Source: Synanceia verrucosa
Lineage: Eukaryota; Chordata; Actinopteri; Perciformes; Synanceiidae
Assembly (NCBI GenBank): GCA_029721515.1
Contig: CM056567.1
Coordinates: forward strand, 2,658,007 to 2,722,006
Length of the DNA stretch: 64,000 nucleotides
Reading direction: 5' to 3'
This document shows, piece by piece, positions 1 to 12,300 of the stretch. The position numbers and the translations under genes were made by a program. The notes below the pieces were generated by a model. It did no database searches. It saw only the letters and a list, made by a program, of their open reading frames with translations, and was not told the DNA's origin. Each line of letters starts with the position of its first letter. The first letter of the stretch is position 1.

Positions 1-243
1 AGAATTAAACAACAAGTGATACCTTTCAAATAATGAGATTATTAATGATTGTACTGTGACTCTGCACAGATTCTAAAGGGTTCATTGGCTTTTGGAAATG
101 TTCTAAGAACAGATCTAACATGTAAAATTACTGCTGTAACTTGAACAGCTTTTGCTTTTGTGTAACGTTTATCTGCAAACCTGAATAAGGGCCCCATTCA
201 GACAGGTCTCCATGGCGAGCGCTGACCCATGTGTGCGTTTTAC

Positions 244-645
244 CCTGAGCTGGACTGATGGTTTGTGCCTGGGATGGCGGACTCTCGAGCCGTGGATGCC
301 TGAGCAGGAATAAACATGAAATGTGAGCAAAGGGGGACACACAATTAATGCATTTATTGGTCAGAAAACACATTTATGTCCAAAAATGAGCTGGTTTTGG
401 CAAGAAATGCAACAATTAGATAACATAATGTTGCTGTTAAGACAGTGTTTTCCTTTTAGAATGAAATTAATTTTGCTCTTTGTAATTTAATGAGGGTACC
501 AGGAGGATGAACTCACCTGGAGGGTGTCGGAGGTGGAGGTGGAGCAGTAATTCTCATCTGCTCAGGTTCTGGCGTCTTATTCTCCTGGTCCATATCGAGG
601 ATATCTGTCATTGTTGGTGCCTTCATTCTCACACCACTCGGCCTG
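244..645 (-). CDS. kmt2b: kmt2b exons 29-30, last exons in the window
   Basis: Exon 29 (517-645, or 517-642 with the alternative acceptor) encodes RPSGVRMKAPTMTDILDMD and then a Pro-rich end. Exon 30 (244-299) encodes HPRLESPPSQAQTISPAQ. The AG|G phase of exon 28 joins exon 29 in frame, and exon 29 joins exon 30 in frame. No exon could be identified between 1 and 243, so the chain continues off the left edge. Confidence 0.75.
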
Positions 646-3600
646 CTGCACGACAACAAGAAACATTTTATGTATTAATCCACTGCAGCAGCAGCAGCAG
701 CAGCAGCATGTCTTAGCCACATGGAAACAGGGATTTGCGTCATCAAACTTTCAGCGTGTATATGATTACGATATTATATCATTGTAACAGCACTAGAACA
801 CAAAGTTTTTGATAGATGGGGCCTCTCAAAGCGATCACATTGATGTTTTTAACTATAAGCCATAAAATGCTGTTTCTAAATACACAATGTTGTCCAGAGT
901 CGATGAATAATTGCTTTAAATGATCTCAATATTGGACAAAAGAATTATGAATAATTTACATTTTTGTTGTAACAAAAAACATGACAATGTCTTTGTTTCA
1001 TCTTAGAAACTAAATATTTTATAATTTAAAATAAAATGTGTTATAAAAAAGAAAAAAGAAAAATATTGTCCTCTTTGGCAGAAAGAACAATACAAACAGG
1101 AACAAAGTGCACCAGTGCTGACTCCTGCACACTGCAGTAGAAATAACTGGAGGAGACTGAAATCTTGGAATACCTGGCTTCATCGTCCAGCTCACTCGAA
1201 GGATCCCTCAAGAAGTCCATCTTGGATTTCTTCCTGGAGGGACGCTCGCTCACTGATGACACTCTCTTGACTCTCACCTGCTGGCGTGACGATGGTGAAG
1301 GCGCCGGCTGCTGCTTGAACTCTGGTTCGTTGAGGGAACGACTGGGGAGATCTGAAGGTGCAGTCAGCGACTGATCTAAGACCTCGGTGTCCTGAAGACT
1401 TCTATGTTTGGCCTTTGGCCGGCGAGTTTTTCTGAGGATGATGGGTGTCGTCTTCGGCTCGTCGCGGTGCGTTGCCATGGCTCGGTCAATAATAGCCTGG
1501 GCCGTGCTCTCTTGGATTTTGGAGAAAGCTGCTTCGGGAACGCTCACCGGATCGACGCAAGCTGCTGGAGTCGCGGCGCTTTTCACAGGCATAACTCGAA
1601 CGATGATCTTCCTCTCGGAGGCTGCTGTGTTGTTAGCGGCAGGGGAGACATTAGGAGCAGAGAGGCTGGAACGAGGCTTTACTATGACTCGAGGGACGGA
1701 GCGCTGCAAGGCGTTCCCGCTATGGAGCATCTTGGCGATCTGACTTATTTTGCTGTAGGTTGGAGAGTTTGAGCTGAGCGACTGGTAAGTGTTTGACCTC
1801 GGGTCTTTGATGAGGATCTGGCCTTGCCGGTTGACCAGCAGGACCTGAGGTGAAGGAGGCGGCAGCGAGCTGCTGGAGGCAGATTGACTCTGAATCTCAG
1901 CTTGCTGCTGACTTCCTGTCCTGGAGTTGTCCAGTCGGATGGCGATGGTTCTGTTCTGTGAGGAACCAGGCTGAATCGGTAAGTTTAAACCGTTGATCAC
2001 AATCGGGGAGGTGACCGCGCGTGGAACTGTACAAACGGTGGCAGCCGCCGTCTGCGTGGGTCGAGGAGGCAGCATCAGTTTGAGTTTGCGCTGATGTGTG
2101 ACACACGGCTTTGCCACCAGACGCCTCTGCTTCACAATGACGGTTTTCAGTGGCGATGTGGGAGATTTCTTAGCTTTGCGCTCCGGAGCCGGGCTACGCT
2201 CCGGAGAGTAATCAGGGTCATTCAAATCATCCTTAAATCCTTCGACGGAGTCGGCCGATGAGCTGCTGTCGTCTTTCATGGCGGCTTCCAGGTTATTTAA
2301 GCACACCACGGTGCTGTCTCCAGCAGAAACAAAATGGCCTGTCGCTGAATCCAAAATCACTTTGTTTTCAGATGTGTCGGAGCTCATCGGGACCTCTTCC
2401 TCCTGAACTGACACGCTGTGTCCAAAACCTGCTTCAAAAACATCACACGGCAGAGAATTTTCCAGAAACTCGGCTGTTGAATTTGAGGCGGTGTAGCTGG
2501 GCTGCAGCCTCTGCAGAGCGACCGTCAGCTGTTTGGTTGGTGTGTTGTGGTTGGTGTGAATCTTACTCTGTGCATCTCCTCCCCCCATATCCTGAGTTCC
2601 ATCATCAACCGCCTCACTTTCGTCGCTCTCCGACCCGCCGTCCGCTCCGTCCAGCTGGGAGATCGACTGCGATGAGGCGAGCTGACCTGAGGCGCCCGAG
2701 CTGCTGGCGGCGTCGCACACCACCGTGCGGGAAAACTTAAAGTAGTGGCCCGAGTCGTCGTCTTCGCTCTCCCGATTATCTACCTGCATTTCCACATTTT
2801 GCACAACGACGGCGTCCGCCTCTCCTCGCCCGCCTTGCGCTCCGCAGTGAAGCGTCACGTTCTCCGTGAGCAGCGCCTCGTCAAACTCCAGCTTAGCGTT
2901 CAGCATGGAGGCCACCGCCACTTCAGTGTCGGTGTCGAACACGGTGTAGGGCAGTTCCTGGGACATCAGGTGGGCCACCTCCTCTTCCAGGTTATCAGGG
3001 GCGAGCGAGATCCCGTTGGTCGTGGCCACCGCTGCATCCTCGGCCTCAGACGACGCCAGGAAGTCTTGAGGAACTTCGGCGGAAACCGGAGTGGTGATTT
3101 TAAAGTTTTGCCTCCCTCTGGGGGAGTGAGTAATGGCTCCTCTCCGAGGTGACAACCCCGCAGAGATGCTGGAGTTGGATCGAGGCGGGGAGCTCCAGAC
3201 TGGAGATGCAGAGTTTTGCCGCGACAGGGGAGGTGAGGTCGCTCCCAGGTTCGATGACCTCGGAGGGGAGCCAAACAGGGAACATCTGGAGTGCACGGTG
3301 CCGCCGGAGCGCAGGGTCATTGGTGCAGATGGGTCGCTGTCTGTTGGCGAGGAACTGCAGCGACTTCTCGATGAGAGCCTGCGAGGCCGACGGGTGTCCT
3401 CCAGGTCTCTCAATGTCAGGATGTGATGTGATTTAGGAAGAGCGGAGCCTGAGAGCATCAAAAAACAAAAAGTAAAGAGGAGGCAGTGACGAAAAGAACA
3501 CCACAAGATGAGACCCATCTAATTATTTCATGTTCTTTCTTAAACAGAATCAGCAAGACAGTATTTCCCACCGTTTATGCTATTGATGGGATTTCATGTT

Positions 3601-6251
3601 CGACTGATATAACTAAGGCTATACAGATAAAAGGAAAGTAAAAGAGTGCTCAACAATGTTTATCAGTTTACACCTGCAGCTTCTGCGATAGTCATATGTC
3701 ATATTCTTGTTTGAGCAACAACCATCTTTTTTTAAGTTCAAGCACAAAATTCAAGTTATTGGTCAAAAGAAATTAGAGTATCGTTAATCAGCAGTGTCAG
3801 GATATCAGAAAAAAAGTCAAAATACCTGGAGATGGAAGCGGTCGAGACGAGCCTCCTGCTGGTCTCCTGGTCTGGGTGTAACCAGGACTTTTGGATCCAG
3901 GTGCGCTGAGCTGTTTAGAGTTGGGTGACGGAGTCGTGGACTTCATTGGGCTGGATGAGGAACTTAAACGATCTGGGGACACCACATCTGGCAAAGAGGA
4001 AAATGTGTCAAAGCAGAAACACTATTCACTTTGTAAAAGAAGCATTTCAGTGGAACCAGAAGAACAGACGATCCCTGTTTCAATAACAAACAGATGCTCC
4101 TGCTGACCTCGGTGGTGGTTGGGGCTGTGTACGATGGTGTGATTCTCCTCTTGGTCCCACCTTGGATCTTGTTCCTCACCAGGAAGAGGCGTGCTCACTT
4201 CGGTCACCTTGCAAGTGTACTTGCAGCGCCGGCGGGGGTCTACGGTGCTCCAGTACAGCCGAGAACATCTGGGGAAGGAAGGGAAGAACAACGGGTTCAC
4301 GTAAATAAACGAGACACAAACCTGAACAATAATGAAGGCACATTCAGCACCAAGTTCTCACAGGAATCATCAACTACAGCCAGAAAAAAAGTTTTTGATG
4401 ATTTCACAAATGATTAATGAAAATGGTCACTTCCTGACACACTCTGGTGTTCCAGTATCTGAGAATATAGCATTGTATCTGACATAACACCAGCATGTTT
4501 TGTATATAATGAACAGTCAGTTCCCAAATGCAAAATTGAACTAAATCTCTGAATGTGTTTTCCTATTGGCATTAAACACACCATCTGAAAATGTAATACC
4601 TACAGCAAATTTAAGACAATTTAAAAAGGATGTGGGTGTTAAAGAAGACATACTGAGGCATCAGTACAGTAAAACTACCAGTCGTATAATGATCACTTAC
4701 TGATAACCAACAGGATACAGCATCCTCCCGTTTGATGACAGCTCCGACAACACACCAAGTTTCTGAATCTGCAGAGAGCCTGGGAGAAAAAAAAAATGAG
4801 GAGGGAAAGATAAGATGATGCGCAATCCAGCGTTTACTTCATGTGCTACTCATGACATGTAAAAACTGAATTGTTCTGCCTCTGTACTCTCATGAACAGA
4901 GTGTTATGTTTCTTGTTTTTGTTATTAAGATGTATGAATAATATTCTTACCTATGGTCATGTTAATGGATTCTGGGTCAAGGCCTGTGAGGAATTTTCGC
5001 CTGAGATTGATGCCGTCAAAGTCTACATAAACCCGTCGAGACACCTCAAACCCTTTCCCAGAAACCATCTGCAGGAGTATGATGAAGATAAGAGAAGATG
5101 TTCCTTTATTAGACCAACAAACAGGCAAAATTGCAACGCATCACCGACAAAGTGGATAGCGCAACATTACAAGAAGGGCCTATAAAAAAATAAGAACATC
5201 AAAAGTCTAGATATGCAACAACCAAGTGGGAAAAACTAAGGCATCACGCATACAACATATAATTATAAGTGGACTAAATCAGTGAACACAATGGACCAAC
5301 TGGTGTAATAAAGGTAGAAGTATTAGGTATAGTAGATAAGTATGTCACAGTGAATAACAGTGATATTGCACATTAATAGATGGAAAATCTATATAAAAAA
5401 TATTGCATTCATAGTTTATGTACATTATGAGAGAGTTCCAGCACTCCCTGAACAGAAGTGTTATCGAATATGAGGAATAATACCGCACGAGAACCATGAA
5501 TGAATGCGACATGGAGCGAATCAGCAGGTGTGAATTGAACTCAAATCAAAGAGACATTACCTTTGCGCTGACAAGATCCCTGTGTTTGAAGCAGTACATC
5601 TTCCTGTCCAGCTGAAACACGCAGTTCTGAGCTCGAGCGCACATGAAGTGGAAATTACTTTGACAGGTGGCCAGACAGCAGCCGACAGTGGCTCCAGACT
5701 GTCCACAACGATCACAGCGCTGCCGAGCCGAGGACAGAAACACAACGTCAACACTCAGGTTCATGCAACTTGTGCCAAACGTACAACTAGAGCTGTAGTG
5801 CAACATAAGCCTCTGGTGTTTATAGTGTAACTTTAACATGTAGCTACTTTGTTAGCTCTGTTGCTATGCTAACGTTAACGTTACTCTGCTTGTGGTTTAG
5901 ATATGCTGCATAAAGAACAACTCAACGTCGGAATGACAGGTCCAAATCATGAGAGTTCAAAACATGTTCATTGTATGAAGCATAGACATAATAGTATGAA
6001 GGCTACTGCAACTGCAGTAACTCTAATGCTTTGTGCTAGCATTTTTACGTCACCAGCAAGGACTTGTTTGCGGCAGTTGTAGCTCGGGAGTAAACACAGG
6101 TGGAGGATGTTGTGTTGAGTGTGAATGATTTATTAGCACTTAAAACACATCTTTATTAGCAGCCAAACTGCATGATCACACCACAGAGGAGACGGAGGAG
6201 AGTACAATGGAAAGCAAAAACAATACTACATCACAAAAAAAATACTATATC

Positions 6252-6305
<54 letters not shown>

Positions 6306-9300
6306 TTTAAGTGATATAAAATTGGCTATATCGGGATATAGAATTTCGTCCATATTGAACAGCTCTATGTACAACACTTAAACATGTAGACAAGGAGTAA
6401 AGGCTTACCAGGTGGCGCCCTCTTGAGACAGCGCTGTGCACCTGCAGGAGAGCGCTGTTCTCCTCGTACACCTCTGCAGACCAAAGGCAGCAGTTGATGT
6501 GCGCCCACTCGTTCTGTCCCAGATACAACAGCCGCCCTGAATCCTGTCGGCAGGAAAAAACATTCACATCATAAATAAGCAGCAGAGCGCAGCCATATTT
6601 ATATTAAGACACAGTGTCCAACACCATGCGCCTTGAATGTTGACTGTTTTTGTTAAATGTAATGACAGGAGCTTTGCACTTTAAACATTTTCTTACATTT
6701 AGTACAATCTGTTCTAGTGATATTCAGCTAAACCCACCTTGGGAGCGTAGTCTCCATTTTGTTGGCACAGGGCACACTGCCTCATATCTTCAGAGGTTTC
6801 CAGAACACCTGAGACAAAGAAAGACGAGCGAATATATATGACATATATTGATATGTTAAACCTGACAGAGCAAAAACAAGCAGAGATGAACTGACGTGGC
6901 ACAGGAGGGATGCAATAACATTATCTAATGCAAAAAGTTACCTTTTCTAATATAACCATCCCTAGAATAAAGAGTTTATTCAGGTTACACTATAGTGGTC
7001 CAGGAATGACAGATTTGATGTTTTTTTTGTTTTTAGGTCAAACAGGAAGTTAGCATCATCTTGATTCCCTCGACAAACAAAGCCTACAGGATTCTCCTAC
7101 TGGGTTCTGGATTATTGCGGAAAACATAAATTTTCATGATACATATGCATTTCCACTAGTGAAAACCACTCAAGGGCAGCCAGAGGGTCAGATGTGGCCG
7201 TCAGCATACATGGTACAGAGAAACAGCTTCCATACCGTGTGAATGCAGAGTGTTGCTGTGCGATAACCCAGCCTTCTGCCTGGTGGAGTCAGGCCTCCCC
7301 TCCTGTGGGCCCCTGGCCTCTCTGGGCTGGTAGGTCCTCTCCAGCCACTGAGCATAGCTGTGCTCCTTAGATGGAGGGAGGACGGCCTCAGGGAGCATGC
7401 CGCTGCAGAGAAAGGACGGACGAAGACATCTGAGACAACCGTGTCCCGAGTTACACTTTAACTTAACTAAACACATCTGGAGCTTCAACCACGAGCTCAA
7501 CTACACAGACAGGGTTTATGGGTTTACTTACGTCGGGAAATCCTCAGAAAAAGAGCTCCACTTTTTCAGATGGCTGGCAGGAAAATAGCTGAACGCCTGT
7601 TCAATCACCTGCAAGACATTCATGCGACACCAGAGGAAAAATTATGGTGAATGACGATTTCTATTCTCAGGCATTTGAGACCATGTTTTAACAGCCAGCT
7701 GGTCATGTCATAGTGTCTTTGTTTTATCGCTTCATCTCCTTGAAAGTGTCGACACACTCGGCCGACTTCAGTTTCAGTTTTAGAGCTAAAGTGAAAATAA
7801 TGGAAACTAGAAAAACTAGAAAACTTAAAGAATCCAACCATGTCATGCTGGCATCTTCGGGATGCTAAGACAATCTTTTTTAAAGTTCAGTGTATAAAAT
7901 GAGCTGCTGTGACCTCCAGGATAATCACAGCCTGAAACTTAACAGAGACAAACTAGAGACCTTTCAGAGGATGGATGGATTTCCTTGCTAGATTCACAGT
8001 AATTTATTAATTCCGAGCAGTTTCCAGAACAGGCATGCTTGTGATCCAACTGCCAAAATGCACAATTCTTACAGAAATGTAAAAAGTTTTTGATGCTCCT
8101 TATGGTCTTTTGGTTGTGGTATGGTTATTTTAGATGAGTCATTGATCAATTGTTGGGTGGTAAAATTTAGCAGCAAATCTGCTGCAACACCTTAAAGGAC
8201 ATAAATGAGCATGGGAATGGCCGTCACATACTTGCTACCTGTTCAATTAATTCATTAATATTTATTTCTGATTTATGTGCTGAGCTGCTTCTTATATTGT
8301 GTTCAGATGAAGTTCACAACTGTGAGAGGTCTATTGTTGGCCTGCTACAAAAAAAAAAAAAAAAAGAAAGACAAAAATCGGTACATGAAAAAGAGGGGTG
8401 GTGCACAAACTCAGGAAAAAGCAGATTTCCACTGGATGTCGGTCTTTAAAAATGAAAGTAAAACCGTAGGAGGTTTGGTGAAGGAAGCTTACTGTGATGT
8501 AGCGAGCCCTGGCCCGGCTGGTCGGCCTCTGGTCCTCAGGAAGATGCTCCTCCTCCTTCAGCCACTTCCTCATCACCGCGACGACATCAGCATGGAAAGA
8601 TTTCTGAGGAGGAAAAGGAGGTCAGGGCTTCAGTCATCTCACCAGAGAAGCATCCAGAAATGACATAAGAGTCTTCATTACCATTTTTCATCTCAGCAGC
8701 ACTTACTGCATTTTATTTACTACCAGCTACTCTGGAATAAAAAACAGGATTATCAGAAAGAAATACTCACTATTGACGTGTAACCACCCCCTTTGAACTT
8801 CTCCTCCATGGCTCGTAGATCACACACCGGCTGCTGCTCCCTATCACACTTTGTGCTGTTCGGTTCCCGACACTGAAACAAAAGCAGCACTTTAAATAAA
8901 GGACTAGTTCTGCCATCTGGTAAAGACGACCAAAAACAATAAGCTGGGTTTCCACCGACGGTTCGCGGGACAGAAAGTCTGCTTAAAAAGAACTGAAAGG
9001 TTCCTTCTGCCCTGCTCTCTGTTTTCCCACTACAGTCCTGAAAACATGAAGAGATTAAGAGTCCGCTGATGTTTGAAAGAGCATCACATCAGGAGACGAG
9101 GACCGCCGGCGGTCACTGTGATAAACATCTGTGAGCTTGAAATAAAATAAATCTCCCGTTTCTAGTTCTTGCAGTGAAAATGAGGCATTTCATTGGTTTT
9201 AAGGAAAGGTAAAAGCTTAACTCTTTGAGTGCCATTGACGAGTTATGCCAGTGTTTTCAGAGACATGGTATCAAATATTCTGTGGGTCTTAAAATGCGAC

Positions 9301-12300
9301 TGAAAAAAGGGCAAAATCGCTAGAACAAGGCACATTCGGTTTTAAAGAAACGGCTGGCACTCAAAGAGTTAAAACAGTCTAGTCATTTTGTATTTGTCAC
9401 TGTTAAATATAAGATATTATCAGTCAAATTCCAGTGGGGAGGATCTTACCAGTTTACACATGAGGAGGTGCTGCATGGCGTCGTCAGAGATGAGGTCGGT
9501 GAGTACCTCTTCCAGCCCGGCCAGCAGTCTGCTCTGCAGCTCCTCTTTCAGACTGCTTCCAGTTTGGTGTTGACGGCAGGCTGAGCAGGAGAAACACACT
9601 AAACCTGGTCGACTAGACAGCAGCTCCAAGAGTTCGTCTGTAATGATAGACAGACACATGTTAAGATCTGAAATATTATTATGTTCTACATCACACTACA
9701 TGTGCACATGATTTTTATGATCTTCTAACTCTGAGTGCCAGCTGTTTTATGAAACAGAAAGTGTCTTGTTCCAGTGTTTTTGTCCATTTTCAGTCATATT
9801 TCTAGACCCACAGAATATTTTGTACTATGACTCTGAAAACACTGAATAGCTCAAATGAAAGAAGAGACTCTCTATTTCATCATGAAAAAAATGTTTCTTT
9901 TTACCTTGTTCCATTCTTGTTTTATCAAAACGTTAACATCCCTTTTTAAGAAATGTCGTATAAATGAAATCACGTGCTCTTATATTCTATTACATGCAGC
10001 AACAGATGTTTCATTGTGCAAAATTTGATTCATTCCCCCTAATACTGAAACTTCTCAAAACATTAAAGCAGGAGTTATTTGGTTTATTCCTAAATTAAAT
10101 TTCAGAGCGTTACTCACCAGAAAGTCCTTCACATGTGTGATGGATCCAGTGGCGGCACTCTGAACACTGAATCATCTGAGTGTGCTGGTGGTTGTCCTTG
10201 TAGCATTTGTGGCAGACGGTGCAGAAATTACCTGATGTAGAGACGGATCATAAAGACACACATAAATCCAGATAATCCATCTAAACCACAGTAAACATGT
10301 CTGGTTGATTTACGACTACGTAAATCACTATTTACTGAGCTTTCAAAATATGAAAGACAGTGCCAGTGTCTCTCAGAGGACTCACCTTTTTTGTGGAGAG
10401 CAGTGCAGTCAGGACAGAGGTCCTGCTCGTGGTTCCAGGTCAGGTCCCAGGTCTTTCCAGGAGTTACACCGCAGCTTTTACACCGAATGCAAGTCATGCA
10501 CACCTGCAGAAACACAACGATGCCATGAGCAGGGTTTACACTGCAAACAAACAGCCAGTGATTGCCCTAAATGTACACAGTGATGATATTCTTGACACTT
10601 ACCCACCTCTCTGTAATACATAATTTAACAGATTTATTATCCCTCCACCCAGTGTCGAGTGTTTACCACCTCTGCCCTAAATTAATAGCATTACTGATTG
10701 TTAAAATATATTTTACTGTTTCTCTAAATATTAATCCACCAATATGTGCAAGCTCTTTTATTGTTGTTATCCAGGACTTTACAAATTTACTGAAAAAAAT
10801 ATCAAAGCACATTATTATTATTTATTGATTGAATTGTTAAATTCCAGCTATTGTGTTTCAGTGGTTTGTTATTCTGGACTCATTTCTGACTTATCAGTGA
10901 ATTCCAGCGTTCAAATTTGGGTCTAAAAAGTGTAAATTTAGTATAAATTCCTCACTCCTGTTCAAAATGGTGAAGAGTAGTAGTGAGAAAGAAAGAGTCA
11001 AGCTAAAGAAGATGAAGCTGGAGGTGAAGCTGCCGCTCTGATATGTTTGTTAAACTTTGTATATAAAACTTTTTAGGATGCATCTCAATATTCTGATAAA
11101 GATGTTACTATATATTTTAAGGCAGTAAAGTGATTACCCAAGGCACGCTGCAGTTCATGGGCTTAGGGTAAGTTGGTCCCAAGCAGGAAGGATGGTAGGA
11201 GGTTTGGCATCTCCTGCACTGCAACACAGGCTGGAGAGGAAAGACACAGAAAAGTAGATCAATTAGGAATGAAAGGGGTAAATATCTGACGAACATCACA
11301 TCAACGTTTCGTTACTTTCTCGCAAATTTGCAAAGGGTTTAGCAGACTCAGTGCTCTATGTAGAACAGCCTCATGCTAAGCTCACGGAGATGCAACCGTT
11401 CTTATTTTCAGCTGATTAAGCACTGAAGAAAATACACTTATGAACATTATAGTACTTTTCTTCTGATGTTACACACTGTCCCTTTAAGACAGACGTAGGT
11501 GATCGTGAACCTGTCCTTAAACACACATAGGAGACCTTTCTGTCGTTACATCATGTTGTAGGTGATGCAGGGTCGCAGGTACCTTTGTGTTCTTGCTTCG
11601 ACGACCACAGACGTGGCAGAACTTGCAGCGTCTGCAGCACCAGTTCTCCTTGTTCTCCTCCTGGGGGCGCTCCTCCGGCGACAGGCAGAAGCTGTGGAAA
11701 GGCTCGCAGCAGATCTGGCAGAAGATCATCTGACGAACGGCGTGAAACAAAGTGTTATTATCACAAGCATAAGCAAACACTGGCCTGGAGACAGGAAGTG
11801 GTAAATGTGAGGGGAACAACAACGGCGATATTATCAAGAAGATGAGCTTTACTGCCAAGAAGAGCTGCACACACAAGGAGTTTTACTTGGGGTCAAAAGC
11901 AGTGCGCGCAAAAAAAAGTTTATACTATAGTACATGGGTATAAAAAAATTGGAAATTTTTTACCTCGTGGCATCCTTTACTAGCGCAGAGCAGACAGACT
12001 GGTTGAGGTGTAGAAGGAACGGACGTCAGGACGCTGAGGCCGCCCATCAGCCATACGTTCTGGACAGCACAGTCCTCCTGGGAGACACAAGGACAAGATG
12101 ATAAAAACTTTATAATTAGCCCATAAACAGCTGGTACTCAACATGTCAAGGGCAGCATGGACTTTTCTATGGTGTCCCTCAGGGTCTGGGGGTCTTAATG
12201 TGGTACTTAAGACAGGTTGTTGATTAAACAAATCAATTCTTGGGTGGTAAATTTAGCATAAAATCAGTGCGACAAACCAAAAATTACTGCAACAACTTCT

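Noticed and set aside
1041..1173. Extension of the kmt2b reading frame past exon 28 to a stop at 1041
   Set aside because: A good donor at 1174-1172 in correct phase joins exon 29, and the residues beyond it are not kmt2b-like.
1165..3436. Several plus-strand open frames opposite the giant kmt2b exon
   Set aside because: They lie antisense to a GC-rich coding exon and show no domain or conserved motif; they are shadows of the kmt2b frame.
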